DNA of 64,000 nt from NCBI RefSeq assembly GCF_036375055.1, contig NZ_DASUSQ010000083.1, positions 62,001 through 126,000 of the forward strand, given 5' to 3'. The notes beneath the pieces were generated by a model. It was not told the DNA's origin, made no database searches, and saw only the letters and a list, made by a program, of their open reading frames with translations. Source of the stretch: Umezawaea sp036375055. Its GTDB lineage: Bacteria; Actinomycetota; Actinomycetes; Mycobacteriales; Pseudonocardiaceae. Shown in pieces: positions 40,512-49,318 of this stretch; the stretch's first letter is position 1; the number at the start of each line of letters is the position of its first letter. A program made the position numbers and the translations under genes.

Positions 40512-42388
40512 AGCACCAGTTCCGGCTTCAGCCGCGACGGCGTCCAGACCCGCTGCCGGTGCGCGGCGAACGTGGAGACCGCCAGCGCTCCGACGAGGTA
40601 GGCCACCAGCACCAGCGCGTCGTGGCCGACACCGCTCAGCTCGCCGCCGTACATGAGGTGGCGCAAGCCGTCCACCGCGTAGCCCATCGGCAAACCGTAG
40701 TGCAGCGGGTACAGCGGCTCCGGGATGGTCTGCCACGGGAACGTGCCGCCGGCGCTGACCAGCTGGAGGATCAGCAGCACGAGCCCGACGAACTTGCCGA
40801 CCGCGCCCAGCAGCGCGTTGAGGGCGTGCAGGACCGCGACGAACGTCATCGACGTGAGGAACAGGAACGCCAGCGTGCCGACGGGGTCGCTGGGCCGGAT
40901 GTCCACGACCAGCGCCACGACGGAGAACATGACGACCACCTGCGCGAGGCCGAGCAGCGCGCCGGGCAGCCAGCCGCCGACCGCGACCCGCACCGCCGAC
41001 TGGCCCGAGGCCAGCGCCCGCCGCGACAGCGGTCGCAGCAGCAGGAACAGCACGAACGCGCCGATCCACGTGGCCAGCCCGAGGAAGAACGGGGCGAGGC
41101 CCGCGCCGTAGGTGCCCGCGGCGGTCTGGCTGACGCCGCGCACGTTCACCGGGTCGCCGATGGTCTTCGCGGTGGCGTCGCGGGTGGGGTCGTCCGGGTT
41201 CGGGATCTGGCCGACGCCCTCGTTGAGCCCGTCGCGCAGCTTCGTCGTGCCGTCGACGAGCTGCTGCTCGCCGTCGCGCAGCGCGGTGGCGCCGTCGCGG
41301 AGCCGCACGGCACCGGACGCGAGGATGCCCGCGCCGTCGTCCAGCCTGGTGATCGCGTCGGTCAGCGCGGGTGTCGAGGCCGCGAGCCGCGCGGCCCCGT
41401 CGGACACCTGCTCGGCGCCGTTGGCGAGCTGCCGGAGCTGGCCCGCCGCGCCCTGCACCTTGCCGTTGGCGTCGTCGACCGGCGCCTTGGCCTGACCGAG
41501 CGCCGTCAGCACCTTCTGCACGTCCTCCTCGGGCATCCCGCCCGCCCGCAGCTTCGCGGCGATGTCGCCGTTGACCTGGTCGAGACCCGTCACCAGCGCC
41601 TGCGCCTTCGCGGCGTAGTCCTCGGCGGTCGTCGCGGCGGTCGCGTTGCCGTCGGCCACCTGCTTGGCGCCGTTGGCGAGCTGCTGCGACTTGAGCGGCA
41701 GGTCCTTCGTCTGGGCCTGGAGCTGGTCCAGCCCGTTCGCCAAGGTCCCGGCGCCGTCCGCCAGCGGGGTCGCGCCGTCCACGAGCTGCTGCGTCCCGGT
41801 CAGCGCGGACTGCTGCGCGTCGGCGAGCCTGGTCGCGCCGTCGGCCGCCTCGACGGTCTTCTGCCGGATCGTCGAGAAGCCGAGCAGCAGCCGGTCCGCG
41901 GCCTCCTCGCCGATCTTGACCGACACCGACCGGCGGACCTCCGCGACGACCTGGTTCGCGATGGTGCTGCCGAGGTAGTTGTTCGCGTCGTTGGTGGTCA
42001 GCGTGATCACGCCCTGGCGCGGGGTGAAGTCGCCGGAGGACGAGAGGGCCTGCGAGAAGTCCTCGGGCAGGGTCAGCGCGAACGTGTAGGTGCCGTCGCG
42101 GACGCCCTTCTCGGCGTCGGCCTCGCCGACCTGGTGCCAGTCGAACCTGCCGCCCCTGACCAGCTCGTCGGCCACGTCGCGACCGGCGTGGACCTGGTCG
42201 GTGCCCCGGTCGGCCACGACGAGCGCGGCGGGCACGTTCTTCAGGTTCGAGTACGGGTCCTTGTTCGCGTACAGGTAGAGCGACGCGTACAGCAGCGGCA
42301 CGAGCGCCAGCGCCAGCAGCGCGAGCTTGGGCAACGTGCCGGAGCTGACCCGGCGCAGTTCGTTGAGCGCCATCCGAATCGCGGTCAC
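40508..42388 (-). CDS. YhgE/Pip-type ABC-2 permease
   Basis: The 626-residue membrane protein has the YhgE/Pip plan. An N-terminal membrane helix (LPKLALLALALVPLLYASLY) is followed by a long extracellular region with Ala/Gly-rich helical repeats (many LxDGAxxLxxG motifs such as LADGAGTLANGLDQL and LVDGTTKLRDG), then about five C-terminal membrane segments. This family includes phage-infection protein Pip and type VII-associated exporters. It starts at GTG 42388 (GTGA overlap); ATG 42373 is possible. With the ABC-like ATPase next door it may form an export complex for a drug, lipid or protein. Confidence 0.9.
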   Translation of the reverse strand: MTAIRMALNELRRVSSGTLPKLALLALALVPLLYASLYLYANKDPYSNLKNVPAALVVADRGTDQVHAGRDVADELVRGGRFDWHQVGEADAEKGVRDGTYTFALTLPEDFSQALSSSGDFTPRQGVITLTTNDANNYLGSTIANQVVAEVRRSVSVKIGEEAADRLLLGFSTIRQKTVEAADGATRLADAQQSALTGTQQLVDGATPLADGAGTLANGLDQLQAQTKDLPLKSQQLANGAKQVADGNATAATTAEDYAAKAQALVTGLDQVNGDIAAKLRAGGMPEEDVQKVLTALGQAKAPVDDANGKVQGAAGQLRQLANGAEQVSDGAARLAASTPALTDAITRLDDGAGILASGAVRLRDGATALRDGEQQLVDGTTKLRDGLNEGVGQIPNPDDPTRDATAKTIGDPVNVRGVSQTAAGTYGAGLAPFFLGLATWIGAFVLFLLLRPLSRRALASGQSAVRVAVGGWLPGALLGLAQVVVMFSVVALVVDIRPSDPVGTLAFLFLTSMTFVAVLHALNALLGAVGKFVGLVLLILQLVSAGGTFPWQTIPEPLYPLHYGLPMGYAVDGLRHLMYGGELSGVGHDALVLVAYLVGALAVSTFAAHRQRVWTPSRLKPELVL

Positions 42389-43050
42389 GCCGTCTTCTCC
42401 TGGGCTTCTTCCTCGTCGTCGACCTCGGGGGTGTTGTCCTCGCCGAGGCGCGCGGCGGTGACGTCCAGCAGCCGCGCCGAGCTGGTCGAGCAGAGCACCA
42501 CGACCGAGCGCTCCGGGGTGACCAGCGCCCTGGCCAGGCCCAGCCACGTCTCCGGTGTGCCGTGGTAGCGGTCGGGGCTGTCGAGGACGAGCGCCCCGAC
42601 GCCGGGCCGGGCGGCGGCCAGCTCCAGCAGCAGCGCGCACCGCAGGTCGGCGGGGACGTGCTCGAAGCGGCTGGTCGCGTGCTCCTCGGCGCCGTGCTCG
42701 ACCAGCCAGTCCGCGACGGCCTTGCGGCCGCTGCGCTCGCCGATCATGGCCAGCTCCTCGCCGACGACGGTGCTCAGCTTGAGCGCGGCCTCGGGTTCGT
42801 TGACCTCGGGCGCGTCCACGAGCGCGACCCGTCCGCGCAGCTCGGAGGGGTTGTCGGTGCCGTCGAGCAGCACCGAGCCGGTGCTGGGCCGCAACCTGCC
42901 GGACAGGGCGAGGCCGAGCGCGGTGTGGCCCGCGCCGGGCTCGCCCGCGACGAGCACGAACTCGCCGGGGCCGACCCTCAGGGTGGTCGGCCGCAGCAGC
43001 GGGCCGTGCGCCCCCGTGACGCCGACGCGCTGGGCGTGGATCTCCACCAT
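42385..43050 (-). CDS. ABC-type ATPase-like protein with substituted Walker A lysine
   Basis: The 221-residue protein has ABC ATPase layout but degenerate motifs. Walker A reads GEPGAGHTALGLAL, with His in place of the Lys that contacts the phosphates. The LSGGQ signature is replaced by a FEHVPADLR segment, and Walker B is VGALVLDSPDRY without the catalytic Glu after the Asp. It probably binds but does not efficiently hydrolyse ATP, or has a structural role. Similar proteins accompany YhgE permeases in other actinobacteria. Start ATG 43050 follows AGGAGG closely; GTG 43047 gives better spacing. The operator palindrome lies just upstream. Confidence 0.8.
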   Translation of the reverse strand: MVEIHAQRVGVTGAHGPLLRPTTLRVGPGEFVLVAGEPGAGHTALGLALSGRLRPSTGSVLLDGTDNPSELRGRVALVDAPEVNEPEAALKLSTVVGEELAMIGERSGRKAVADWLVEHGAEEHATSRFEHVPADLRCALLLELAAARPGVGALVLDSPDRYHGTPETWLGLARALVTPERSVVVLCSTSSARLLDVTAARLGEDNTPEVDDEEEAQEKTA

Positions 43051-43057
43051 TACCTCC

Positions 43058-43079
43058 TTGAACTGACCGGTCAGTTCAA
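43058..43079. promoter_or_regulatory. 22-bp perfect palindrome, TetR operator
   Basis: TTGAACTGACC (43058-43068) is followed directly by its exact reverse complement (43069-43079). The TGACCGGTCA core is a classical TetR-type operator. It overlaps the ribosome-site region of the ABC-like ATPase gene and should bind the TetR protein encoded at the end of the same operon. Confidence 0.88.
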
Positions 43080-43151
43080 ATAGTGGTCCGCGGGGGAGCG
43101 GCTCGCAACCGGAGGTGGTGTGACGTTCTCGGCAACCTCGCGAAACGGACG

Positions 43152-44084
43152 TCAGCGCAGCGCGAAGGCCGGGCGCACTTCCCACACGGTCCACAGTGGA
43201 CGATAGCCCTGGCGCGGCCAGAACACCGAGGAGAGCGGGTTCGGCGGGTTGTAGTAGAGGTAGCTGCCGACCGTGCCGAGCCGTTGCAGCTCGCGGTGGG
43301 CGAACGCCATGAGCTGCTGGCCGATCCCGGTCCCGCGCGCACCCGGCAGCACGGACAGGCAGTTCACGTACCCCCAGCGGCCGTGCGGCAGCCTGGTCGA
43401 CGTCCAGTTGCCCGGCTCCGACGACACGACCGCGCACTCCGCCAGCGCCACGGCGATCCCGTCCCGCTCGGCCAGCCACGCGGGCCCGCCCGACGCGAGC
43501 CGGTCGCTCAGCGTCCTGCGCTTGAGCGCGACCGCCTCCGGCCGGGCGACCGTCGAGCCGACCAGCGACGAGTAGTGCAGCTCCGCCAGCGCGAGCTGGA
43601 GCACGGCGTCCAGGTCCTTCGGCGTGGCCCTGCGGATCCGCAGCGTCGGCGGCGGACCCCCGTTCGGGTGACCCTGGTTGCGCCGGACCGCTATCACCGA
43701 CAGCGGCACCATGCCGTGGTCGAGGAACGCCTTGGCCGACTCGGTGTCCCGGCTCGGCCACGTCACCACGCAGGACGAGTCCGGTCCGGCCCCGCCGACC
43801 CGCTCCACGGTCCGCCGCCACGCCCGCAGCAGCGCGTCCATCCCGCGCCCGCCCGACGCGCCGAGCAGCGGCGTCAGCTCCCACACCTCGGTCGCCGACC
43901 ACAGGCGGTGCAGCGACGTCCGGTCGTACACCTGCCGCTGGAGCACGCCCGCCACGCGCGTGCCGTCCGGGAGGGCCGCGGTGAGCACGTCGCCGTCCGG
44001 CGGCTCCGGCACGGCGGGCAGCACCGGGTCGAGGGAGGCGAACCGCGCGGACTGCGCGTCCAGCAGCGCTCGACCGACCGTCAT
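43152..44084 (-). CDS. GNAT-family acetyltransferase, two-domain
   Basis: The 310-residue protein is about twice the usual GNAT size. The C-terminal half holds the acetyl-CoA loop VNCLSVLPGARGTGIGQQLM and a following FAHRELQRLG helix, then NPLSSVFWPRQGYRPLW. The N-terminal half (RTSLHRLWSATEVWELTPLL and VVTWPSRDTESAKAFLDHG) may be a degenerate GNAT domain, as in tandem acetyltransferases. It starts at ATG 44084 and is monocistronic. The acceptor is unknown. Confidence 0.82.
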   Translation of the reverse strand: MTVGRALLDAQSARFASLDPVLPAVPEPPDGDVLTAALPDGTRVAGVLQRQVYDRTSLHRLWSATEVWELTPLLGASGGRGMDALLRAWRRTVERVGGAGPDSSCVVTWPSRDTESAKAFLDHGMVPLSVIAVRRNQGHPNGGPPPTLRIRRATPKDLDAVLQLALAELHYSSLVGSTVARPEAVALKRRTLSDRLASGGPAWLAERDGIAVALAECAVVSSEPGNWTSTRLPHGRWGYVNCLSVLPGARGTGIGQQLMAFAHRELQRLGTVGSYLYYNPPNPLSSVFWPRQGYRPLWTVWEVRPAFALR

Positions 44085-44169
44085 GGGGCCAGGTTACGAC
44101 GTGGGGACCCCCGGACCGGGCGCCCCGCCGGTCCACCGGGACGACCGGGCCGCCGGGCGCGTCGAGCGG

Positions 44170-45000
44170 CTACCGCTTGCGGGTCAGGAAGATCGCCGTG
44201 CCGGGGAACAGCTTCCCGCGCAGCGGGCTCCACTGGCCCCACTCGCGGTCGTGCCCCGCGGGCCACTCGGGTTCGAGCAGGTCCACCAGCTCCAGGCCCG
44301 CGGCGGCGAGCTGCCGCACGTAGTCGCCCATCGTCCGGTGGTGCTCCACGTAGGTGGCCCTGCCCCGCTCGTCCACCTCGACGTACGGCGTCCGGTCGAA
44401 GTACGACTGCGTGACCGTGAGCCCGCCGGGGCCGGGGTCGTCCGGGAAGATCCACCTGATCGGGTGAGTCACGGCGAACACCCACGGCGCCCCCGGCCGC
44501 AGCACCCGCGACACCTCGCGCATCACCGTGCCGGAGTCCGCCACGAACGGCACCGCGCCGAACGCCGAGCAGGCCGCGTCGAACGACCCGTCCGCGAACG
44601 GCAGCTGGTCCGCCGACGCCTGGACCAGCGGTACGTCGATCCCGGTCTCGCGGTTGGCCGCGGCGGCGTGCCGCAGCATGCCCGCGGAGATGTCGAACGC
44701 GACCGCCCGCGCCCCCTGCGACGCGAGCCACCGGGCGCACGGCGCCGACCCGCAGCCGACCTCCAGCACCCGCTTGCCCGCCACGTCGCCGAGCAGCCGC
44801 GCGTCCTGCTCGCGGACCCCCTCCGGGCACCACACGAAGTCCGCCGCGCCGAGGAAGTCGCCGTGCTCGGCGTGGTAGTCGTCGGCGTCGGCGTCCCACC
44901 AGATCCGGTTGGCGGTGCGCGACTCGGCGGCGTCCACGGGCCTCTTGGCGATCCCGGTCGTGCCGAGGGTGAGTTCGGCACTGGCGTGCTGCGTGGACAC
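44170..45000 (-). CDS. Class I SAM-dependent methyltransferase
   Basis: The 276-residue protein starts at GTG 45000 with AGGAGC upstream; the longer frame runs back through the rpsA promoter region and is rejected. SAM-binding motif I is RVLEVGCGSAPCARWLASQG, followed by VAFDISAGMLRHA and QLPFADGSFDAACSAFGAVP. The fold is Methyltransf_11 type. The C-terminal part after FAVTHPIRWIFPDD is specific to an actinobacterial subgroup of unknown substrate. It is divergent from rpsA, in the position seen in many actinomycetes. Confidence 0.88.
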   Translation of the reverse strand: MSTQHASAELTLGTTGIAKRPVDAAESRTANRIWWDADADDYHAEHGDFLGAADFVWCPEGVREQDARLLGDVAGKRVLEVGCGSAPCARWLASQGARAVAFDISAGMLRHAAAANRETGIDVPLVQASADQLPFADGSFDAACSAFGAVPFVADSGTVMREVSRVLRPGAPWVFAVTHPIRWIFPDDPGPGGLTVTQSYFDRTPYVEVDERGRATYVEHHRTMGDYVRQLAAAGLELVDLLEPEWPAGHDREWGQWSPLRGKLFPGTAIFLTRKR

Positions 45001-45026
45001 ACTGCTCCTAACGTGGGGGTACCGGT

Positions 45027-45056
45027 TTGCCCGCTGGTCGCGAAGCCGCGTACGAT
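45027..45056 (+). promoter_or_regulatory. rpsA promoter (-35 TTGCCC, -10 TACGAT)
   Basis: TTGCCC (45027-45032) and TACGAT (45051-45056) are 18 bases apart, giving an untranslated leader of roughly 125 bases before rpsA. Such a leader may serve autogenous control by S1, but I see no defined structure. Confidence 0.6.
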
Positions 45057-45190
45057 ACCGCCTGCGTAGTGGGTTAGCTCTGCCCATGATCCAGTAGCAC
45101 GAAAACTGGCCTGTGGGGGTCGGGTGTGCCCGCCGCGCGACGCACTTTGCAGGCCACCCAATCCCAATCCGTACCGGAGCCACCTACCTA

Positions 45191-46681
45191 ATGTCCACCG
45201 ACACCACCATTGTCCCGGTCGCCAAGGCGCCGAAGCAGGTCGCGATCAACGATATCGGTACGGAGGAGGACTTCCTCGCCGCTATCGACAAGACGATCAA
45301 GTACTTCAACGACGGCGACATCGTCGAGGGCACGATCGTCAAGGTCGACCGGGACGAGGTCCTGCTCGACATCGGCTACAAGACCGAGGGCGTCATCCCC
45401 TCGCGCGAGTTGTCGATCAAGCACGACGTTGACCCCAACGATGTTGTGAAGGTCGGCGACGAGGTCGAGGCCCTCGTTCTCCAGAAGGAGGACAAGGAAG
45501 GTCGGCTGATCCTCTCCAAGAAGCGCGCTCAGTACGAGCGGGCGTGGGGCACCATCGAGGCGCTCAAGGAGAAGGACGAGCCGGTCAAGGGCACCGTCAT
45601 CGAGGTGGTCAAGGGTGGTCTGATCCTCGACATCGGCCTGCGCGGCTTCCTCCCCGCGTCGCTCGTCGAGATGCGCCGCGTGCGCGACCTCCAGCCCTAC
45701 GTCGGCCGCGAGCTCGAAGCCAAGATCATCGAGCTGGACAAGAACCGCAACAACGTGGTCCTGTCCCGCCGCGCGTGGCTGGAGCAGACCCAGTCCGAGG
45801 TCCGCAGCGAGTTCCTCAACCAGCTCCAGAAGGGCCAGGTCCGCAAGGGCGTCGTGTCCTCGATCGTCAACTTCGGTGCCTTCGTGGACCTGGGTGGCGT
45901 CGACGGCCTGGTGCACGTCTCGGAGCTGTCCTGGAAGCACATCGACCACCCGTCCGAGGTTGTCGAGGTCGGCCAGGAGGTCACCGTCGAGGTCCTCGAC
46001 GTCGACATGGAGCGCGAGCGCGTGTCGCTGTCGCTCAAGGCGACGCAGGAAGACCCGTGGCGCCAGTTCGCCCGCACGCACGCCATCGGCCAGATCGTGC
46101 CCGGCAAGGTCACGAAGCTGGTTCCGTTCGGCGCGTTCGTCCGCGTGGACGAGGGCATCGAGGGCCTGGTGCACATCTCCGAGCTGGCCGAGCGCCACGT
46201 CGAGATCCCGGAGCAGGTCGTGCAGGTCGGCGACGACGTCATGGTCAAGGTCATCGACATCGACCTGGACCGCCGCCGCATCTCCCTCTCGCTGAAGCAG
46301 GCGAACGAGGGCTTCACGGTCGACTCCGAGTTCGACCCGACGCAGTACGGCATGGCCGCCGAGTACGACGCCGAGGGCAACTACATCTACCCCGAGGGCT
46401 TCGACGTCGAGAGCCAGGAGTGGCAGGAAGGCTTCGACAAGCAGCGTGAGGAGTGGGAGCGTCAGTACGCTGAGGCCCACACCCGTTACGAGGCCCACAT
46501 GAAGCAGGTCGCGAAGGCCGCTGCCGCCGAGGAAGAGGCCGCTGGGGAGACCAACTACTCCTCGGGTGGCGACGCTCCGGCCGCCGCGTCCAGCACCGGC
46601 GCCCCGGCCCAGTCCGGTGGCACCCTCGCCAGCGACGAGCAGCTCGCGCTGCTGCGCGAGAAGCTGTCGGGTGGCGCCTGA
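45191..46681 (+). CDS. rpsA: 30S ribosomal protein S1
   Basis: The 496-residue protein starts at ATG 45191; the in-frame upstream extension lies in the leader. Four S1 RNA-binding domains are evident, each with a GDIVEGTIVKVDRDEVLLDI, EPVKGTVIEVVKGGLILDIG, GVVSSIVNFGAFVDLGGVDG or GKVTKLVPFGAFVRVDEG type strand set. Four repeats rather than six is the actinobacterial form. The C-terminus is acidic then Ala/Gly-rich. It helps mRNA binding on the ribosome; in mycobacteria the C-terminus has been discussed in connection with trans-translation and pyrazinamide. A strong terminator follows. Confidence 0.97.
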   Translation: MSTDTTIVPVAKAPKQVAINDIGTEEDFLAAIDKTIKYFNDGDIVEGTIVKVDRDEVLLDIGYKTEGVIPSRELSIKHDVDPNDVVKVGDEVEALVLQKEDKEGRLILSKKRAQYERAWGTIEALKEKDEPVKGTVIEVVKGGLILDIGLRGFLPASLVEMRRVRDLQPYVGRELEAKIIELDKNRNNVVLSRRAWLEQTQSEVRSEFLNQLQKGQVRKGVVSSIVNFGAFVDLGGVDGLVHVSELSWKHIDHPSEVVEVGQEVTVEVLDVDMERERVSLSLKATQEDPWRQFARTHAIGQIVPGKVTKLVPFGAFVRVDEGIEGLVHISELAERHVEIPEQVVQVGDDVMVKVIDIDLDRRRISLSLKQANEGFTVDSEFDPTQYGMAAEYDAEGNYIYPEGFDVESQEWQEGFDKQREEWERQYAEAHTRYEAHMKQVAKAAAAEEEAAGETNYSSGGDAPAAASSTGAPAQSGGTLASDEQLALLREKLSGGA

Positions 46682-46714
46682 TCCCTCGGGATCGGCTAGC
46701 TGAGACCCACTGAC

Positions 46715-46749
46715 GAAGCCCCGCACCACTCACGGTGGTGCGGGGCTTC
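46715..46749 (+). terminator. rpsA terminator
   Basis: GAAGCCCCGCACCAC (46715-46729) pairs perfectly with GTGGTGCGGGGCTTC (46735-46749), a 15-bp stem with a five-base loop, 33 bases after the rpsA stop. Confidence 0.88.
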
Positions 46750-46881
46750 GCCGTTCCCGGACGCCGTGCCGCCGTGGTGTGGAAGTCGGGGTCGACCCGA
46801 CCACCGACCGCTGCGAACCCGCCGTTCGCTCCACCCGATCCGGTCGACCGAAACACGACCGCGTCGCACCCGGCACGCCGC

Positions 46882-46910
46882 TTGGATTCGACCGTCCGGC
46901 CTACTAGGTT
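46882..46910 (+). promoter_or_regulatory. Promoter of the lipoprotein/coaE genes (-35 TTGGAT, -10 TAGGTT)
   Basis: TTGGAT (46882-46887) and TAGGTT (46905-46910) are separated by 17 bases. The ATG start at 46920 is nine bases from the -10, so the transcript is probably leaderless. Confidence 0.6.
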
Positions 46911-46919
46911 CGGTCTCCT

Positions 46920-47546
46920 ATGGCTGGCGTCCGGTTCCAGAAGCTGACGGTGGGTTCGGTGATGGCCTTGTGCGCCTTGGCTTTGGCGGCGTGCGCGACA
47001 CCGAAGCGCCCCGCCGCGCCACCCCCGCAGATCCCCACGATCGTGGCACCCACTTCGGTGACCCGAACCCCGGTGATGGCCGACCGGCCCCTGCCGGACG
47101 ACTGCGAGTTGATCGTCCCGGTCGAACAGGTCGCCCAGGCGCTCGGCCGGGAACTCCCCAAGCCGACGGAGATCATCGGCATCGCGGAGCCGTCGATCGC
47201 CCGCACCGGGAAGATCGACTGCTACCACGGCATCCCGGCGGGCAAACCGCTGTCCGACGCGCTCCTGGTCATCGGCGTCTCCACCTACGCCGACGACGTC
47301 TCGGCGCAGCAGCGGGTCACCGAGAGCGTGGAGGCCGAGCGCCAGGCGGGTGCCGCGGTCGCCGACGTCCCCGTCGCCAAGCAGCGCGGCACCCTGCTGA
47401 CCAGTCCCCAGGAACTCCTCCTCATCGGCTCCATCGGCAAGTCCACCTTCGTGGTCAGGGCGCGGGCGGACCTCCTCCCGGCCGAGCAGCTCGGTCAGGT
47501 CCTCACCGGGTTCGCCGTCCAGTCGATGACGCAGCCGATCTCCTGA
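46920..47546 (+). CDS. DUF3558-like lipoprotein
   Basis: The 208-residue protein has a lipoprotein signal: basic FQK, hydrophobic VGSVMALCALALAACA with lipobox LAAC, then a Pro-rich linker. The globular part has two conserved cysteines (DDCELI and KIDCYHG), typical of the actinobacterial DUF3558 type, which are surface lipoproteins of unknown role. It is 12 bases upstream of coaE and so probably co-transcribed. The family assignment is by general pattern. Confidence 0.68.
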   Translation: MAGVRFQKLTVGSVMALCALALAACATPKRPAAPPPQIPTIVAPTSVTRTPVMADRPLPDDCELIVPVEQVAQALGRELPKPTEIIGIAEPSIARTGKIDCYHGIPAGKPLSDALLVIGVSTYADDVSAQQRVTESVEAERQAGAAVADVPVAKQRGTLLTSPQELLLIGSIGKSTFVVRARADLLPAEQLGQVLTGFAVQSMTQPIS

Positions 47547-47558
47547 AAGACTGGCCCC

Positions 47559-48734
47559 ATGTTGCGCGTGGGGCTCTCCGGGGGAATCGGATCGGGCAAG
47601 TCGACGGTGGCCAGGAGGCTCCAGGAGCACGGGGCCGTGCTCATCGACTCCGACAAGCTGGCCCGCGAGGTGGTGGAGCCGGGCACCGAGGGGCTCGCCG
47701 GGATCGTCGAGGCGTTCGGCGCGGACGTCCTGGACGAGCACGGAGCCCTGAACCGGGGTGCCCTGGCGGCGAGGGTCTTCACCGACGACACCGCCCGCAA
47801 GACCCTGAACGGCATCGTTCACCCCCTGGTGGGTGCCAGGACCGCCGAACTGATCGCGGGAGCGGCACCGGACGCGGTCGTCGTCCACGACGTTCCGCTG
47901 CTGGTCGAGAACGGCATGGCCCCCGCCTACCACCTGGTGCTGATCGTCCACGCGGGCGAGGAGGAGCGCGTCCGCAGGCTGGTGGGTGCCCGCGGCATGG
48001 CCGAGCAGGACGCCCGCAACCGCATCGCCGCGCAGGCCACCGACGACCAGCGGCGGGCGGTGGCGGACGTGTGGCTGGACAACTCCGGCACCCCCGACCT
48101 GGTCCTCGCGGCCGTGGACGCGCTCTGGGCCGACCGCCTGGTCCCGTTCGAGGCGAACGTCCGCCTCCACCGCCGCGTGTCCGGTCGTCCCCAGGTCGTC
48201 CCGCACGACGACACCTGGCCGCTCCAGGCGCGGCGGATCGCCGCCCGGATCGGCCTCGCCGCGGGAGGGCTGACCGTCGAGCACATCGGCTCGACCGCCG
48301 TGCCGGGCCTGGCCGCGAAGGACGTGATCGACCTCCAGTTGGGCGTCCCGTCCCTGGCGGCGGCCGACGAGCTGGCCGACCGGCTGGGTGACGCGGGCTT
48401 CCCGCTGGTGCGCAAGGACGCCGAGGACGTGCCGAAGCCCGAGGGCGCCGACCAGGAGCCGTGGCGGAAGCGGTTCCACGCGGGAGCGGACCCGTCGAGG
48501 CTCGTCAACCTGCACGTCCGGGTGAAGGGCGGGCCGGCGTGGGAGTGGGCGCTGCGGTTCCGGGACTGGCTGCTGGCCAACCCCGCCGAGGTGGCGGACT
48601 ACCAGGCGTTGAAGCTGGCGCTGTCGGCCGAGTTCGCCTCGGACGACACGTGGGAGAACTACGCGGAGGCCAAGGAGCCGTGGATGGCGGCGGCCTCCGA
48701 GCGGATGGGCTACAGCGGCGGCCAGACCTCGTAG
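47559..48734 (+). CDS. coaE: Dephospho-CoA kinase fused to GrpB/UPF0157 domain
   Basis: The 391-residue protein joins two domains. Residues 1 to about 200 are dephospho-CoA kinase: P-loop GLSGGIGSGKSTVARRL, VLIDSDKLAREVVEPG and HPLVGARTAEL. It phosphorylates dephospho-CoA in the last step of CoA synthesis. Residues about 210-391 are a GrpB/UPF0157 domain (VVPHDDTWPLQARRIA, EHIGSTAVPGLAAKDVIDLQ, RFHAGADPSRLVNLHVRV), a nucleotidyltransferase-like fold of unclear role. The same fusion is found in mycobacterial CoaE. The 3' end overlaps the convergent DUF402-type gene by 25 bases. Confidence 0.95.
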   Translation: MLRVGLSGGIGSGKSTVARRLQEHGAVLIDSDKLAREVVEPGTEGLAGIVEAFGADVLDEHGALNRGALAARVFTDDTARKTLNGIVHPLVGARTAELIAGAAPDAVVVHDVPLLVENGMAPAYHLVLIVHAGEEERVRRLVGARGMAEQDARNRIAAQATDDQRRAVADVWLDNSGTPDLVLAAVDALWADRLVPFEANVRLHRRVSGRPQVVPHDDTWPLQARRIAARIGLAAGGLTVEHIGSTAVPGLAAKDVIDLQLGVPSLAAADELADRLGDAGFPLVRKDAEDVPKPEGADQEPWRKRFHAGADPSRLVNLHVRVKGGPAWEWALRFRDWLLANPAEVADYQALKLALSAEFASDDTWENYAEAKEPWMAAASERMGYSGGQTS

Positions 48735-49228
48735 AGGCCGCGGTGCATCAGCCACGACGTCATGTCGTGGCGGTGCAGGCTGATCTCCTCCAGCGTGCGG
48801 TGCACGGTCCGCAGCGCCAGGTCGGCGTCACCGGGGCGCAGGACGCGGCCCGCGACGGCGGCGGCGAACTCCTCGGAGCGCACGATCCGGGCGGTGGTGC
48901 CGCCGGGGACGGAGAGGCCGAGCAGCAGGTCCGTCGTGCGCCACGACCGGCCGTCGCGCTCCACGCGGACCGCCGTGAGCACGCTCGGTGCCCGGCGCGC
49001 GTGCCGCGACCGAGGGCGGTGGTGCGTGAGCCGCAGACCCAGTTCCGGGATCAGCCACGTGATCTCCGAATCGGAGAACGGGTCCTCCGGGGTCGGGCAC
49101 TCCATCCGCAGTCCCCACCGCTCGACCTCGCAGGTCGTCAGGTGTCGCGACATCCCGGAGGAGTAGCTGCGAACAGCGCTTACGGTGTCGACCGTGTCGA
49201 CCAGCTGAGGTGTGATGACCGCTCCCAC
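48710..49228 (-). CDS. DUF402-like protein, divergent paralogue
   Basis: The 172-residue protein has the outline of DUF402 proteins: a beta-rich first half (ITWLIPELGLRLTHHR, then VLTAVRVERDGRSWRTTDLL) and a helical C-terminus (LHRHDMTSWLMHRGLYEVWPP). It resembles the next gene in size, order of blocks and helical end, so the pair are tandem paralogues. DUF402 relatives include nucleoside-diphosphatase/nucleotide phosphatases. GTG 49228 is preferred because TACCCT lies eight bases upstream, giving a leaderless start; ATG 49153 is an alternative. Its 3' end overlaps coaE. Confidence 0.7.
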   Translation of the reverse strand: MGAVITPQLVDTVDTVSAVRSYSSGMSRHLTTCEVERWGLRMECPTPEDPFSDSEITWLIPELGLRLTHHRPRSRHARRAPSVLTAVRVERDGRSWRTTDLLLGLSVPGGTTARIVRSEEFAAAVAGRVLRPGDADLALRTVHRTLEEISLHRHDMTSWLMHRGLYEVWPPL

Positions 49229-49318
49229 GCGACCCGAGGGTAGCCCTAAGTGTGCGTTCGGTAACCCTCCGGGTCGATTTGTTACATCACGGATTGGGGT
49301 ATCAAAACACTGTCAGTA

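Noticed and set aside
45113..45190. 26-residue upstream extension of ribosomal protein S1
   Set aside because: It lies in the leader; S1 homologues begin close to ATG 45191.
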